From NCBI GenBank assembly GCA_963773665.1, contig CAVZBZ010000004.1:682001-746000 (forward strand): a stretch of DNA of 64,000 bases, read 5' to 3'. The DNA is from DATJLY01 sp963773665. Lineage in GTDB: Bacteria; Pseudomonadota; Alphaproteobacteria; ATCC43930; CGMCC-115725. Made by a program: the position numbers and the translations under genes. Shown here piece after piece: positions 62,845-64,000 of this stretch; the first letter of the stretch is position 1, and each line of letters begins with the position of its first letter. Under the pieces are notes generated by a model. That model did no database searches, was not told the DNA's origin, and saw only the letters and a list, made by a program, of their open reading frames with translations.

Positions 62845-64000
62845 TCGGCGGCCTCGAGCGCAACGGGGCGCGGCTGCAGCCAGATCCTGCCGGACTCGTT
62901 TTCGACCGACCATGGCCGGCGCACGCCGCCGAGCGCCTCGGCGGCTGCCAAACCCGATTGCAGTGCGTCCTCATGAAAACCCGCGCCGAAATGCGCGCCG
63001 CAGAACCAGGTGCGGCGGCGCCCCTGGAGCGACCACAGCTCGCGCTGCGCCGCGCCCGCGCCCGGATCGAAGCCCGGATGGTCGTAGGTAAAACTTGCGT
63101 GGACCGCGCGCGGCGTGCGCTGCGGGTTGAGGGTGACGAAGAAATCGCGCCGGCAGTCGAGCTTCTGGAGAAGGTTCATCCAGTACGTCACCGTCGGGCT
63201 GCCGCGGTCGTCGCCCGAGCGGCCGATATAATTCCAGCTCGCCCAGGCGCGCCGCCGCACCGGCATGAAGCTCGCGTCGGAATGCAGGACCGCGAGGTTC
63301 CTGGCATAGCGGAATTGGCCGAGGAGCCGCCGCTCCTCGGGATCGGGATCGGCGAGCATCTGGAGCGCTTCGTCGGCATGCGCGGCGATGACGACGCGGT
63401 CGAAGCGGCGCACGCGGCCGCCGGCATCCTCGACCGTGACGCCGTCGCGCTGGCGGCGCACCGCGCGCACATGGCAGGCGAGCTCGATGCCGCCTTCGAG
63501 CGCCGCCGCCATGCGTGCGACATAGACCCGGCTCCCGCCGGTCACGGTCCGCCACTGCGGCCGCCCCGTGAGTCGCAAGAGCCCGTGGCTCGCGAAGAAG
63601 CGGACGAAGTTTTTGACCGGATAGCGGCGCATGTCTTCGAGCGTGCTCGACCAGATCGCCGCGCCCATCGGCAGGATGTGCTCGTCGATGAACGGGCGGG
63701 AATATTTTTGGCGGTCGAGATAGGCGTCAAGGGTCAGGTCGTCGCCGTCCGCCCCCGCGAGAAGCGCCGGCGCCTCGCGGTAGAAGCGCACGACGTCGCG
63801 GAGCATCGACCAAAAGCGCGGCCGGAACAGATTTGCCGGCTGGGCGAAGAGGCCGCGGAGATCCGTCCCGGAATATTCGAGCCGTCCTTCGTCGAGCGAC
63901 ACGGCGAACGACATGTCGCTTGCATGGGTTTGCACCCCGAGCTCTTGGAATAACGCTACAAGATTGGGGTAATTGACAGTATTGTAAACGATGAACCCGG
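62841..64000 (-). CDS. FAD-dependent amine-oxidase-family protein, 5' end outside window
   Basis: At least 386 residues of a flavoprotein whose start lies past the right edge; the reading frame is open there (GFIVYNTVNYPNLVALFQEL). The N-terminal GxGxxG loop is therefore not in view. GGSRVYVARMAAALEGGIEL, RFDRVVIAAHADEALQMLAD and the C-terminal FCGAHFGAGFHEDALQSGLA (FAD-binding GxGFHED region) identify it as the NAD(P)/FAD protein that accompanies DUF1365 and cyclopropane synthase. First gene seen of that operon. Confidence 0.88.
   Translation of the reverse strand, partial: GFIVYNTVNYPNLVALFQELGVQTHASDMSFAVSLDEGRLEYSGTDLRGLFAQPANLFRPRFWSMLRDVVRFYREAPALLAGADGDDLTLDAYLDRQKYSRPFIDEHILPMGAAIWSSTLEDMRRYPVKNFVRFFASHGLLRLTGRPQWRTVTGGSRVYVARMAAALEGGIELACHVRAVRRQRDGVTVEDAGGRVRRFDRVVIAAHADEALQMLADPDPEERRLLGQFRYARNLAVLHSDASFMPVRRRAWASWNYIGRSGDDRGSPTVTYWMNLLQKLDCRRDFFVTLNPQRTPRAVHASFTYDHPGFDPGAGAAQRELWSLQGRRRTWFCGAHFGAGFHEDALQSGLAAAEALGGVRRPWSVENESGRIWLQPRPVALEAAE

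Overview
The window is a GC-rich (about two-thirds G+C) chromosomal segment, densely packed with short operons whose genes overlap by ATGA or TGATG. The gene content points to an alphaproteobacterium: a RegB/RegA (ActS/ActR) redox pair, a hemD-hemC block divergent from tsaD-gpsA, a COG4223/mitofilin-HemY pair, HldE, and a FAD oxidoreductase-DUF1365-cyclopropane synthase operon. I cannot fix the order; a Rhodospirillales-like lineage is a guess. No tRNA, rRNA or CRISPR array was seen.

Layout. 1-4.4 kb: the start of a MoxR ATPase, a metallo-beta-lactamase-fold hydrolase, a truncated solute-binding protein, a nuclease-fold protein, an orphan tatA with an aminotransferase, and a CMD-family protein. 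4.5-5.95 kb: an AT-richer patch with a DUF4238 gene and a copy of a dispersed repeat. 5.96-9.84 kb: an operon of degenerate EAL protein, glycosyltransferase and hldE. 10-13.3 kb: a CheY-like regulator, a phosphatase and RegA/RegB. 13.3-13.8 kb: ABC exporter remnants. 13.8-38.5 kb: cobalamin synthesis. 38.6-41.95 kb: a YgjP-like metallopeptidase, an AmpG-type permease and an IS110 element. 42-47.5 kb: a cyclophilin, an isochorismatase-family hydrolase and the heme block hemC-hemD-mitofilin-hemY. 47.6-48.2 kb: mazEF. 48.3-54 kb: tsaD, gpsA, a PhoH-like ATPase, an amidotransferase, a CBS protein and an amidase. 54-56.9 kb: homogentisate catabolism (hmgA, fahA). 57-64 kb: a lipoprotein esterase, DUF6134, an SDR, an MFS pseudogene broken by an IS630-family element, and the cyclopropane synthase operon.

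The cobalamin genes dominate. A B12 riboswitch precedes cobU-cobW-cobN-cobO-cobQ. A second run, cbiX-cobH-cobL-(ArnT-like glycosyltransferase)-cobI-cbiG/cobJ-cobM, covers most corrin-ring steps. cbiD-cobK, cobA, cobB, cbiB, cobT, cobS and a CobC-like phosphatase complete a nearly full set. The set mixes genes of the cobalt-early route (cbiX, cbiD, cbiG) with those of the cobalt-late route (cobN). No cobG/cobZ, cobF, or small cobaltochelatase subunit lies in the window.

Two features stand out. First, the IS110 element carries a 5' non-coding segment that reads as a bridge RNA: its two predicted guide loops match, base for base, the REP sequence into which the element is inserted and most of its own joined ends. 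Second, at least 20 single-base frameshifts break otherwise complete genes (cobN, cobO, cobQ, cbiB, cbiX, hemY, a mitofilin-like gene, a phoH-like gene, hmgA, fahA and others). Nearly all are +1 insertions, which looks more like insertion-biased sequencing error than decay. Separate real decay is shown by internal deletions in an ABC transporter and an MFS gene.
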